Shown here: positions 36,652 through 44,634 of the stretch, one piece after another
How positions within the stretch are numbered: position 1 is the stretch's first letter
Layout: each line of letters opens with the position of its first letter
Assembly (NCBI RefSeq): GCF_002994615.1
Contig: NZ_PVNK01000199.1
Span: 1 to 52,190 of the forward strand
Length of the DNA: 52,190 nucleotides
Origin: Enhygromyxa salina
GTDB lineage: Bacteria; Myxococcota_A; Polyangia; Nannocystales; Nannocystaceae
Reading direction: 5' to 3'
Notes under the pieces: model-generated
The model's database searches: none
The model's input: the letters and a program-made list of their open reading frames with translations, nothing else
What the model was told of the DNA's origin: nothing
Made by a program: the position numbers and the translations under genes

Positions 36652-37749
36652 ATGAACCACCTTTGGACCCCGTCGACGGCCCACGCTGCCCCGGCTGTGG
36701 TCGGGACCTCGACGACGCTGCCCCGCCACCACTATCGCCAGCAAGATCTGCTCGACCTGGCCGCGGAGATCTTCGCGGAGGCGAGCGTTTCAACGCAAGA
36801 CTTGGCGCGCTTCTTCACCCGGACCGGGGTCCATGAGCGCTTCTTGGCTCTGCCCGCCGACGGCTACCGCGAGCTCGACGGCTTCGCGGCCCGAAGCCGG
36901 GCCTGGATCGAGGTCGCGACGGAGCTCGGCGAGCGGGCCCTACGCGAGCTCCTCGACGAGGCCGAGGTCCCGCCCGCCGAGATCGCGGAGCTGATGACCA
37001 CGACGGTGACCGGCATCGCGGTGCCCACGCTCGACGCCCGGCTGATGAACCGCCTGCCCTTCTCGCCCGCGCTCAAGCGCGTCCCCGCGTTTGGGCTCGG
37101 CTGTGTCGGGGGCGCGGCCGGGATCGCCCGCGTCGCCGATTACCTCCGCGGCCACCCCGACGAGCTAGCGATCTTGCTGGCGGTCGAGCTGTGCTCGCTG
37201 ACCGTGCAAAGAAGCGACGCCTCGATCGCCAACATCATCTGCGCCGGGCTGTTCGGCGACGGGGCCGCTGGCGTGCTGATCGCCGGGGCCGAGCACCCAC
37301 GCGCGCGCGGGCTCGGCCCGCGGATCCTCGACAGCCGCTCGATCTTCTTCCCACAGACCGAGCGCGTCATGGGCTGGGACATGGTCGACACCGGGTTCAA
37401 GATCGTGCTCAGCGCCGACGTCCCGACCCTGGCCCGGACCGAGCTGCCCGGAGCCGTCGACGCCTTCCTCGGCGACTGGGGCCTCGCGCGCGGGGACATC
37501 GCGACCTGGGTCACCCACCCGGGCGGGCCCAAGGTCATGGACGCGATCGAGCAGGGGCTCGGGCTCGCGAGCGACGCGCTGCGTGCTGCACGCGACGGAC
37601 TCGCCGCGCTCGGAAACCTCTCGTCGGCGTCGGTCCTGTTCTTGCTCGACGCGATCCGCCGCGACGCCCGACCGCAGCCCGGAGCCTTCGGCCTGTTGAT
37701 GGCGATGGGGCCGGCCTTCTGCGCCGAGTTGGTGCTGCTGCAGTGGTGA
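36652..37749 (+). CDS. Type III polyketide synthase
   Basis: 365 residues, ATG 36652. A chalcone/stilbene-synthase-like homodimeric ketosynthase that extends an acyl-CoA starter with malonyl-CoA. The catalytic triad is complete: Cys151 in FGLGCVGGAAG, His289 in VTHPGGPK and Asn322 in LGNLSSAS. GDGAAGVLI and PGAFGLLMAMGPAF near the C-terminus also fit. The gene is followed 12 bp later by an FAD monooxygenase, the arrangement known for alkylresorcinol/alkylquinone pathways (srsA/srsC type), though no methyltransferase is present. Product unknown; a long-chain alkylresorcinol or pyrone is the likely class (inference). Confidence 0.92.
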   Translation: MNHLWTPSTAHAAPAVVGTSTTLPRHHYRQQDLLDLAAEIFAEASVSTQDLARFFTRTGVHERFLALPADGYRELDGFAARSRAWIEVATELGERALRELLDEAEVPPAEIAELMTTTVTGIAVPTLDARLMNRLPFSPALKRVPAFGLGCVGGAAGIARVADYLRGHPDELAILLAVELCSLTVQRSDASIANIICAGLFGDGAAGVLIAGAEHPRARGLGPRILDSRSIFFPQTERVMGWDMVDTGFKIVLSADVPTLARTELPGAVDAFLGDWGLARGDIATWVTHPGGPKVMDAIEQGLGLASDALRAARDGLAALGNLSSASVLFLLDAIRRDARPQPGAFGLLMAMGPAFCAELVLLQW

Positions 37750-37761
37750 GCGAGGCGGTCC

Positions 37762-38901
37762 ATGCTCGAGGCCTTGATCGTCGGAGCCGGGCCGGTCGGC
37801 CTGTTCCTCGCCTGTCGCCTCGCGAGCCTCGGTGTCGAGGTCGGGCTGCTCGAGGCGCGCCGCGACGGCTCGGGCGACTCGCGGGCGATCGGCGTCCACG
37901 CGCCCGCGCTCGAACGCCTGGCCCGGATGGGCTTGGCCGAGCGCTTCCTCGCCGACGGCGTCCGGATCGAGCGCGGTCACGCCTTCTCGTCGCGCGGATT
38001 TTTGGGCAGCGTCGACTTCACCCGGGCGCCGGGGCTGTTCGGCTGCGCGCTCTCGCTCCCGCAGAGCCGCACCGAGGCCCTGCTCGAGGACGCGCTGCTG
38101 GACCTGCAGCCCTCGGCCTTGCGCCGCGGGCAGCGGGTCGTCCACGTGCGCACCAGCGCTCGGGCGGCGTCGCTGACGAGCGTGGACGAGCACGGCGCCT
38201 GGTCGATCACCACAGCCCGCTTCGTGATCGGCTGCGACGGCAAGCGCAGCGTCGTTCGGCGCTCGATCCCGGCCCGGCTGCGCGGCGGCCCGCGGCCCGG
38301 TCGCTACGTGATGGGCGACTTTTGCGACGACACCAGCTTCGGGCCCGACGCGATCCTCTATCTGTGTGACGAGGGCCTCGTCGAGAGTTTCCCGCTCCCG
38401 GGCCGTCGGCGCCGCTGGGTCGTCGAGATCGACGAGGCCGTCCGGAGCCCGGGCCCCGAACAGGTGGTCGAGCCGGTCGCGCGGCGGACCGGGTGGCTGC
38501 TCGACGAGCGCGGCGCCACGATGGTCAGCGCCTTCGGTGTCGAGCAGCGCCTGACGACCCGCTTCCACCGCGGCCCGCTGGTCCTCGCAGGCGACGCGGC
38601 CCACGTCGTGTGTCCCTTCGGTGGCCAGGGCATGAACCTCGGCTGGCTCGACGCCTGGGATCTCGCGCGCACGCTGACGAAGGTCCTGCGCGAGGGCCAC
38701 GACGCCGACGCGGCCCTGTCTGCCTACGCGCGCCGACGACAGCGGTCCGCGCGGGCGACAGCGAGGCGCGCGGCGATCAACACCCGCCTCGGCCGTCGCC
38801 CGAGCTGGCCCCGGGCCCGCAACGCAGCCCTCACCGCGGCCCTCACCATGGTCCCGCAGGCGCTCCTCGCCGCGGCCTTCAGCATGCGCGGCATCGGTTG
38901 A
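37762..38901 (+). CDS. FAD-dependent monooxygenase (aromatic hydroxylase type)
   Basis: 379 residues, ATG 37762. Rossmann FAD site LIVGAGPVGLFLACRLASLG at the N-terminus with the ribose-binding acidic residue in LLEARRDG, the mid-protein FVIGCDGKRSVVRR motif and the second FAD motif VLAGDAAHVVCPFGGQGMNL. This is the PHBH/UbiH-like group that hydroxylates phenolic rings. It follows the type III PKS by 12 bp, so the PKS product is its probable substrate, converting a resorcinol to a hydroquinone/quinone. The C-terminal basic/hydrophobic helix (ALTAALTMVPQALLAAAF) may attach it to the membrane. Confidence 0.9.
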   Translation: MLEALIVGAGPVGLFLACRLASLGVEVGLLEARRDGSGDSRAIGVHAPALERLARMGLAERFLADGVRIERGHAFSSRGFLGSVDFTRAPGLFGCALSLPQSRTEALLEDALLDLQPSALRRGQRVVHVRTSARAASLTSVDEHGAWSITTARFVIGCDGKRSVVRRSIPARLRGGPRPGRYVMGDFCDDTSFGPDAILYLCDEGLVESFPLPGRRRRWVVEIDEAVRSPGPEQVVEPVARRTGWLLDERGATMVSAFGVEQRLTTRFHRGPLVLAGDAAHVVCPFGGQGMNLGWLDAWDLARTLTKVLREGHDADAALSAYARRRQRSARATARRAAINTRLGRRPSWPRARNAALTAALTMVPQALLAAAFSMRGIG

Positions 38902-38947
38902 AGTCCTCGCTCGCGGGCCGGCCCTCGATGTGGTCTCGTCTCGGCCC

Positions 38948-39598
38948 ATGAGCGCCTCGATCAGCCAGACGCGCCGCCTCGCCCTCGCCGGCCTCGTGGT
39001 CGCGCTCGGCCTCGGCCTCGATCAGTGGACCAAGCGCTGGGCGTTCACGACCCTGCGCCAGCAACCCGCGAAGGTCCTGGTCGAGGACTGGCTGGAGCTC
39101 GACTACGCCTTCAACCCGGGCTCGGCGTTCGGAATGTTCGGCGACGAGCCCGGTGCGCGCACGATCTTCATCGTGACCACGGTCTTCGCGCTGCTCTACA
39201 TCGCGACGCTGCTGTGGCGCCCACCCGGCGAGGCGCGCACACGCCGGGTCGCCGCGACAGGGACGATCTCGCTCGCGCTGATGGCCGCGGGCGCCCTCGG
39301 CAACCTCATCGACCGGCTCTGGCGACTCGACGAGGTCCGTGTGCGCATCGCCGACGAGCTCCAGTTTTGGCTCCTGATCGAGCACCCCGTGAAACTGTCC
39401 GAGTCTCTCCTGCGCGGGCGCAACTACCTCGACCTGCCCCGCTACGGGGTCGTCGACTTCATCGTCGTCTACTACTGGCCCGAGCGGCGCTGGCCCTCGT
39501 TCAACGTCGCCGACACCTGCCTGGTCGTCGGCGTGGGTCTGTTCCTGATCTACCTGGCCCGCCTCGACGCCAAGCCAGGCCCCGACGCCGACGCGTGA
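38948..39598 (+). CDS. lspA: Lipoprotein signal peptidase, first copy
   Basis: 216 residues, ATG 38948. Aspartic membrane protease that removes signal peptides from diacylated prolipoproteins. Four helices. Motifs: LGLDQWTKRWA, FNPGSAFGMF, GALGNLIDRLW, GVVDFIVVYY and FNVADTCLVVG. The catalytic Asps would be Asp170 and Asp189. It is longer than E. coli LspA (164) through an insertion between NLIDRL and GVVDFI (residues about 125-165, periplasmic side), which may reshape the active-site lid. A paralogue follows 47 bp downstream. Confidence 0.92.
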   Translation: MSASISQTRRLALAGLVVALGLGLDQWTKRWAFTTLRQQPAKVLVEDWLELDYAFNPGSAFGMFGDEPGARTIFIVTTVFALLYIATLLWRPPGEARTRRVAATGTISLALMAAGALGNLIDRLWRLDEVRVRIADELQFWLLIEHPVKLSESLLRGRNYLDLPRYGVVDFIVVYYWPERRWPSFNVADTCLVVGVGLFLIYLARLDAKPGPDADA

Positions 39599-39645
39599 CG
39601 CCGCGCAAAACCCGCCCGCATAGTCTGCTAGGCTCCGCGCCACCA

Positions 39646-40374
39646 ATGAGCGCGGACAATTCCAAGCCCTCGGAGCCCTCGCGCGCGAGCCGACTGATCG
39701 TCGTGGCGGTCGTGTTCGCCTTCGCGCTGGGCGTGGATCTGTGGTCCAAAGCCTGGGCGTGGGAGAACATCAAGGATGGCCCCCCCGTCGAGGTCATCGA
39801 GCACGTGTTCTACCTGAAGTTCGGGTTCAACACCGGCTCGGCCTTCAGCTTCTTGCGCGACGCGTCCTGGGCCCGCTTCTTCTTCATCACGGTCACCTTC
39901 TTGGCCCTGGGCTACATGGGCTGGCTGGCCTGGAAGATGCCGACCACGCGCCTGTACGGGTTCGTCGCGATCGGGCTGATCGCGGCCGGGGCCGCCGGCA
40001 ACCTCCACGATCGCTTCGTCCGGACCATGCCCGTGTGGATGAACGGCGAGTTCGTCGAGCGCCACGGCGTCGTCGACTTCCTCCAGTTCTATTACAACTG
40101 GGGTCAGGGCAAGTACTGGCCGATCTTCAACGCCGCCGACTCGGCCCTCGTGTGCGGCGTCGCGCTGCTGTTGATCTTCTTGCACTACCACGGCGCCGAG
40201 GGTGAGCTCGGCGACGCCAAGGCCACGAAGTCCGACGCCGAGGAGACCGAGGCGGCCGAGGAGGCCGAGGCAGACGACGCCGAAGAAGCCGAGTCAGACG
40301 ACGCCGACGCCGACGCCGACGCCGAGGAGACCGGCCCGGCCAGCGTCGAGCCCTCGCCGGCCCCGGCCGGCTGA
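39646..40374 (+). CDS. lspA: Lipoprotein signal peptidase, second copy with acidic tail
   Basis: 242 residues, ATG 39646. All LspA motifs kept: GVDLWSKAWA, FGFNTGSAFSFL, GAAGNLHDRF, GVVDFLQFYY and FNAADSALVCG. The short loop WGQGKYWP lies between the two catalytic Asps. After the last helix an unusual acidic tail of about 50 residues (EETEAAEEAEADDAEE...) ends in PSPAPAG; it has no counterpart in the first copy. The two copies are clearly diverged, so this is an old duplication. Having two intact genes side by side may reflect heavy lipoprotein traffic or different substrates. Confidence 0.92.
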   Translation: MSADNSKPSEPSRASRLIVVAVVFAFALGVDLWSKAWAWENIKDGPPVEVIEHVFYLKFGFNTGSAFSFLRDASWARFFFITVTFLALGYMGWLAWKMPTTRLYGFVAIGLIAAGAAGNLHDRFVRTMPVWMNGEFVERHGVVDFLQFYYNWGQGKYWPIFNAADSALVCGVALLLIFLHYHGAEGELGDAKATKSDAEETEAAEEAEADDAEEAESDDADADADAEETGPASVEPSPAPAG

Positions 40375-40377
40375 GCG

Positions 40378-40689
40378 CTACAGCTCGCCCTTCTTGGCCT
40401 TGAGCAGCCAGGCCTTGGCCTCGCGCTCGATGATCTCGAGGGCCTTGCCCCGAAAGGGCCGGAACATGAAGGGCACGTCGAGCTCGAGCTCGAGCTTGCG
40501 GGCCCGGACCGTCATCGCGCCGGTCAGGCGCTTGCCCATGACCGAGAAGCCCAGCTCGACCCGATCGTTGCTGACCCATTTGGCCGAGTAGTCGTACTCG
40601 GTGAAGCGCTCGGCGTAGGACTCGGCGGCCTTCTCGGCGGCGAGCTTGGCGAGGTCGAAGTCGAGATCGTGCGGGATGTCGTGAGTCAC
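40378..40689 (-). CDS. Polyhydroxyalkanoic acid system family protein
   Basis: 103 residues, ATG 40689. It matches the PHA-granule-region family (PF09650 type) in length and layout: IPHDLDFDLAKLAAEKAAESYAE, then alternating strands VELGFSVMGKRLTGAMTV and LELELDVPFMFRPFRGKALE, and a final helix IIEREAKAWLLK. The fold is AHSA1-like, and the role in PHA metabolism is only by gene association in other genomes. No phaC is in the window. It converges with lspA2, with 3 bp between stops. Confidence 0.85.
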   Translation of the reverse strand: MTHDIPHDLDFDLAKLAAEKAAESYAERFTEYDYSAKWVSNDRVELGFSVMGKRLTGAMTVRARKLELELDVPFMFRPFRGKALEIIEREAKAWLLKAKKGEL

Positions 40690-40789
40690 GGGCCGACAGC
40701 CTACTCGCGGTGATCAGTGCTCGCAAAAATCCCGAGCGCGACCCTCGTTGCGCTCACCCCGGCGCGCAACCTGGTGCGAAGCCAGCTGC

Positions 40790-41491
40790 TCACCCCGCGC
40801 GTTCTTCGTCGTCGTCGCTGACCTCTTCGGTCTGGCCCGCCAGCGCAGCGATGAACCCGCGCGTGTAGGTGACCGCGCTCCACACCGACAACACCGCCGA
40901 GACATAAAGGAACAGCAGGCCGATCTCGTTGAAGCGCACCCACCCGCCCCAGGGCGCGAGGTACGGGAAGTAGATCAGCACGCAGGCGATGCCGATCACC
41001 TGAAAGCTGGTCTTGGCCTTGCCCCCCGCGCCCGCCGAGATCTCCACGCCCTCGTTGAGCGCCATGATCCGGAGGCCCGAGATGTAGAACTCGCGCCCGA
41101 GCAAGACCGCGACCAGCCACGGCGGCATGCGGCCCTCGGCGGTCAGGTAGACCAGCAGCGCCATGACCATGATCTTGTCGGCCAGCGGATCGGCGAACTT
41201 GCCGAAGAAGGTCACGAGCCCCTGCCGCCGCGCGAGCCAGCCATCGAGCAGATCGAGGCCGCCAGCGATCAGGAACAGCGCCATCGCGAGCACGCCCTTG
41301 AACGGATCGGTCTTGTCGACGAGCAGCAAGATCGGCGGGATCATCAGCAGCCGCCCGACGGTGATCAGGTTGGGCGCGTTGAGGATCTCGCGCTTGAAGC
41401 CCTCGAGCCGCGGCCGACGGCGACGCGGCCGCGATCGCGGACCCGCGCGCCCCCACGCGTCAGCGCCTGGTTCCTGCTCGCCCGCGCTCAA
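40790..41491 (-). CDS. pgsA: CDP-diacylglycerol-glycerol-3-phosphate 3-phosphatidyltransferase
   Basis: 233 residues. TTG start at 41491 within a TTGA overlap with the AIM24 stop; an Arg-rich leader of about 28 residues precedes NAPNLITVGRLLMIPPILLL. The CDP-alcohol phosphatidyltransferase signature is complete: DLLDGWLARRQGLVTFFGKF followed by ADPLADK. Six membrane helices. It makes phosphatidylglycerol phosphate, the committed step to phosphatidylglycerol and cardiolipin. The start could lie downstream of the Arg-rich leader, but no better codon with a ribosome site is apparent. Translational coupling with AIM24 suggests co-regulation of envelope genes. Confidence 0.93.
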   Translation of the reverse strand: MSAGEQEPGADAWGRAGPRSRPRRRRPRLEGFKREILNAPNLITVGRLLMIPPILLLVDKTDPFKGVLAMALFLIAGGLDLLDGWLARRQGLVTFFGKFADPLADKIMVMALLVYLTAEGRMPPWLVAVLLGREFYISGLRIMALNEGVEISAGAGGKAKTSFQVIGIACVLIYFPYLAPWGGWVRFNEIGLLFLYVSAVLSVWSAVTYTRGFIAALAGQTEEVSDDDEERAG

Positions 41492-42201
41492 TCTGCTTCC
41501 TCGATCAGGTCCGCGGTGCGGGGCACGGTGTACGCGCCGCTGCGCTCGGCGCCCGAGTCAGCGCGCGATCGGCCGCCGCCCGGGAGCGCGATGAACACCG
41601 CCCCCTCGCCCTCGCAACGCAAGAAGGGGCTGCCGCGCTCGGCGGCCGGGACCACGTTGCCGACCCAGCCGACGAACCCGCTCGCGTGGACGCGGTGGGG
41701 CCGCTCGGGCGAGACCTTGACCGCGACGAGCTCGCCCCCGACGCGCAGCGCGACCATCCCCTCGCCCGCGACGCGCACGAGCCCGATCGGGTTCGCGTCG
41801 CGCGACCCCGGGAGCATGCCCACGTCCCACATCAAGGTCGCGTCGAGGGCCCAGACCAGGGGCTCGACGAAGAAGCACAGATCACGCTCGAGGCGCAGCG
41901 GGTAGAAGCGCTCGTCCTCGCGCGAGATGATCAGGTAGCCCTCGCCCTCGAGCGAGGCCAGGCGGCGAAACACGTCGGGGACGGCGCGGCCTTGCATGCG
42001 CCGGTTGAGCGGGCGGATCTCGAGGTTCTCGCTGCAGATCAGCAGCGAGTCCGTGCGCGTCATGGTCTCGCCCGCGACGTTGACCAGCAGGTGACCGTCG
42101 CGCGTGAGCGAGAGCGTGTCGGTGCCCGGCTCGGGCGTCAGCAGCCGGCCGAAGGCGAAGCTCGTCACGCCGGGGATGTCGGAGGCCGCCACTTCGGCCA
42201 C
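41488..42201 (-). CDS. AIM24 family protein
   Basis: 237 residues. GTG 42201 (MAEVAASDIPGVTS) is chosen because the frame upstream is Ser/Arg-rich out-of-frame sequence of the neighbouring gene. A beta-rich single-domain protein with the AIM24/TIGR00266 pattern: DGHLLVNVAGETMTRTDSLL, GYLIISREDERFYPLRLE, FFVEPLVWALDATLMW, VKVSPERPHRVHASGFVGWVG and GEGAVFIALPGG. Bacterial members are of unknown function and form a trimeric double-beta-barrel fold; mitochondrial Aim24 acts in inner-membrane organisation. The stop overlaps the pgsA start (TTGA), an interesting tie to phospholipid synthesis. Confidence 0.82.
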   Translation of the reverse strand: MAEVAASDIPGVTSFAFGRLLTPEPGTDTLSLTRDGHLLVNVAGETMTRTDSLLICSENLEIRPLNRRMQGRAVPDVFRRLASLEGEGYLIISREDERFYPLRLERDLCFFVEPLVWALDATLMWDVGMLPGSRDANPIGLVRVAGEGMVALRVGGELVAVKVSPERPHRVHASGFVGWVGNVVPAAERGSPFLRCEGEGAVFIALPGGGRSRADSGAERSGAYTVPRTADLIEEAD

Positions 42202-42247
42202 GCTACCCCGGGGGCAGGCCCCGGGGCAACGACGTGGCGGGTCGCAG

Positions 42248-43615
42248 CTACGGCTTGCGCGCCGCGAAGACGATCCCGAGACACATCTCGTCGTAGCTGC
42301 CGTCGCCCCAGCCGACCTCCTCGGGCTCCTTGCGCTCGCCATCGATGATCGGCTGGTTGGCCGCGCTGTTGTCGTACCAGCAGTCGAGCTGCATGGCGTC
42401 GCCCGCACCGAAGCTGATCGGCTCGCGCAGCATGTAGTCCCCCTGCCAGTTGAAGTCCCAGTCATCGATCTGGAGCAGGCAGCTCTCGTCGCCCCCGGAC
42501 TCGACGACCGAGAGCCGTCCGCGCGAGCCGAGCGTGTGCATGTGCAGGGCGCTGCGCCAGATGTCGACCTCCTCGTCGGGACCCACGCCGAGCTCGCTGA
42601 GCGTGTACACGAAGAAGTCGTCACTGCGCGGGAGCGTCGCCGAGTGGTGGACGTCGGGGTCGCCGGCCGGGATCGTCATCGGCTCGAGCCCGAGCACCCA
42701 GCGGTAGTCCAGGACCGGCACGAACGCGCCGGGTTGCTCGACCTCGTCGGCGATCTGGAAGCCAAAGCTGGTTTGATCGGGCTGCTGCGCGTGGCTGAGC
42801 GTGTTGTAGTGGACCTGGACGACCAGCGAGGCGCCGGGCCGGACCTCGACGCCCGTCCCTGGGGGCGCCCGCCACGTCGCCGCCCCCGGGACCCAGTCAC
42901 CGAGCCAGCGGGCCGTCCAGTCGAGGGTGCCGGGCCCGCCGAAGCACTCGTAGCCCGGGCCCGGATCGGCGTCGTCGAGTGCCTGGAAGACCCCGGTGTC
43001 CTCCGCGTCGGCGACGAACACGACCACGTGATGGACGAGATCGAGCTGCCCCGGATACACGGCCTGCGCCGTCACGTAGGTCGGCTCGCTCAGCGTCGTC
43101 GGCCATGGGATCAAAAAGCAGCGGTAGTCGTCGGGCTCCTTGGTCGGCGTATAAGGCTCGGCCATCGTGAGCGTGAAGTCGGGCTCGAAGGCCGCCGGCG
43201 CCGGAGCGGGCGACGCGTCAGCGGGGTCGCCCTCGACGCACCCCTCGTCAATCCAATCACGCAAGAGATCGCGGTCCCCCTCGCTGAGGATGCGCTCGTG
43301 TTCATAACTGTTGCAACTCGGGTTGGGCTTCCACGGCGGCATGGTCTGGTCGTCAATTGAGGCCCGAACGAGCTGGGATGTGGCCTCGACCTGGGCCCAG
43401 GTCTCGAGCGCAAAAGGCCCGATACCACCCTCTAGGTGGCACCCGACGCAGTGTTCATCGAGGATCGGCTTGGCGTCCCTCCAGTAGCTCAGCTCGCTTC
43501 TCTCGACAATCAATTGGCCACCGTCCGAGTCGCGTGAACAACCAAGCAGACCCGGCGGGGTGAGCAAAACCAAACACACAATAATGTTGGTACATTGTTG
43601 ATTCGACATCGGCAT
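42248..43615 (-). CDS. Lipoprotein with c-type haem motif and PHM-like copper monooxygenase fold
   Basis: 455 residues, ATG 43615 (43609 also possible). A lipoprotein signal with Cys26 in LLGC is followed by a short cytochrome-c-like segment with CVGCH (56-60) and a possible axial Met in DQTMPPWKP. The rest resembles copper type II ascorbate-dependent monooxygenases: DLVHHVVVFVADAE, LVVQVHYNTLSHA and LHMHTLGSRGRL, with a Met ligand candidate in GSYDEMCLG. The first set would form one copper site, the HMH plus Met the second. Bacterial members are frequent in myxobacteria, often with haem domains; the substrate is unknown. It lies 46 bp upstream of AIM24 on the same strand. Confidence 0.85.
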   Translation of the reverse strand: MPMSNQQCTNIIVCLVLLTPPGLLGCSRDSDGGQLIVERSELSYWRDAKPILDEHCVGCHLEGGIGPFALETWAQVEATSQLVRASIDDQTMPPWKPNPSCNSYEHERILSEGDRDLLRDWIDEGCVEGDPADASPAPAPAAFEPDFTLTMAEPYTPTKEPDDYRCFLIPWPTTLSEPTYVTAQAVYPGQLDLVHHVVVFVADAEDTGVFQALDDADPGPGYECFGGPGTLDWTARWLGDWVPGAATWRAPPGTGVEVRPGASLVVQVHYNTLSHAQQPDQTSFGFQIADEVEQPGAFVPVLDYRWVLGLEPMTIPAGDPDVHHSATLPRSDDFFVYTLSELGVGPDEEVDIWRSALHMHTLGSRGRLSVVESGGDESCLLQIDDWDFNWQGDYMLREPISFGAGDAMQLDCWYDNSAANQPIIDGERKEPEEVGWGDGSYDEMCLGIVFAARKP

Positions 43616-43795
43616 ATCATTATGACGAATCGAGCGGCGCGAGCCCGTCCGGGCCCACGCTCACGGCTGCGCAATTTGGCGCTTCGAGATCCCGCGGACG
43701 CGACGCCAGCGAAGCGACCACGTCTAGTCCCCCGAGAACGACGATTAAAAATCGAGCGACGCGTAGTTTGCCAATCCGAGCCCAGCGAACCGCCG

Positions 43796-44530
43796 CTATT
43801 GCGCGATGTTGCGGGCGGGTCCGCGTCGAAGTTCGGCCCCGCCGAGCTGAGACTGGCGCTCGTAAGCGTAGTACCGCCGGAGCACGCCCTTCACATAGGC
43901 GCGCGTCTCGGTGTAAGGCGGGACGCCATCGTACTTGACCACGGCCCCAGCCCCGGCGTTGTAACCAGCCGCGACCAGGACCATGTCGCCGTTGAAGCGG
44001 TTGGCGAGGAGGCGCAACAACTTGCAGCCCCCGTAGATGTTCTGGCGCGGATCGAAGGGCTGCGCGACGCCGAGGAACTTGGCGGTGCCTGGCATCAGCT
44101 GCATCAAGCCCATCGCCCCGGCCCGGCTGACCGCCCCGGGGTTGTAGCGGCTCTCGGTGTGAATCACCGCGCGCACGAAGGACTCGGGCAGCTGGTAGCG
44201 GCGGGCGGCGCCGCGGATGTAGGCGTCGTAGCGGTGGGCCTTCTCGCTGTCGAGGGTCAGCTTCTTCGACCCCTGGCCCGGCCCGCGCGGGATGTCCGAG
44301 AGCTTGGTCCGGTTGGCGGCGATACTCTTGTAGAGCTTCCAGTCGCCCCGCTTGCCCCGCGGACGGTTGGTGATGTGGATGACGCCGTCTTCGTCGACGT
44401 ACTTGAAGTAGTTGTTGCTGTTGCGCTTGGGCTTGCCCGCGTCGACCGGCGCCGGGCTGGCGAACAGCGCGACGGCGCTCAGGCCCACGATCGCCGCCGC
44501 CACGCGCCACTTTCGCCTCGCGCTCCGCAT
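43796..44530 (-). CDS. Lytic transglycosylase with DUF4124-like N-terminus
   Basis: 244 residues, ATG 44530. Signal peptide (VAAAIVGLSAVALFASPAPVDA), then a DUF4124-like strand pair YFKYVDEDGVIHITNRP, a linker, and an SLT/goose-lysozyme domain: FVRAVIHTESRYNPGAVSRA with the catalytic Glu, GAMGLMQLMPGTAKFLGV, DPRQNIYGGCKLLRLL and LVAAGYNAGAGAV. It cleaves peptidoglycan to 1,6-anhydro products in the periplasm. Length and layout are common in delta-proteobacteria. Divergent from nadB with 104 bp between starts. Confidence 0.93.
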   Translation of the reverse strand: MRSARRKWRVAAAIVGLSAVALFASPAPVDAGKPKRNSNNYFKYVDEDGVIHITNRPRGKRGDWKLYKSIAANRTKLSDIPRGPGQGSKKLTLDSEKAHRYDAYIRGAARRYQLPESFVRAVIHTESRYNPGAVSRAGAMGLMQLMPGTAKFLGVAQPFDPRQNIYGGCKLLRLLANRFNGDMVLVAAGYNAGAGAVVKYDGVPPYTETRAYVKGVLRRYYAYERQSQLGGAELRRGPARNIAQ

Positions 44531-44634
44531 CCGCCAAGTCTAACAGCAGCCCCGACGCGCGCCGAATATTCAGCGCCCTGACCGGCATTTCAGCCCTACA
44601 CCGGGCTGGAACAAAGGGCTAAGCTCCCGGGCAC

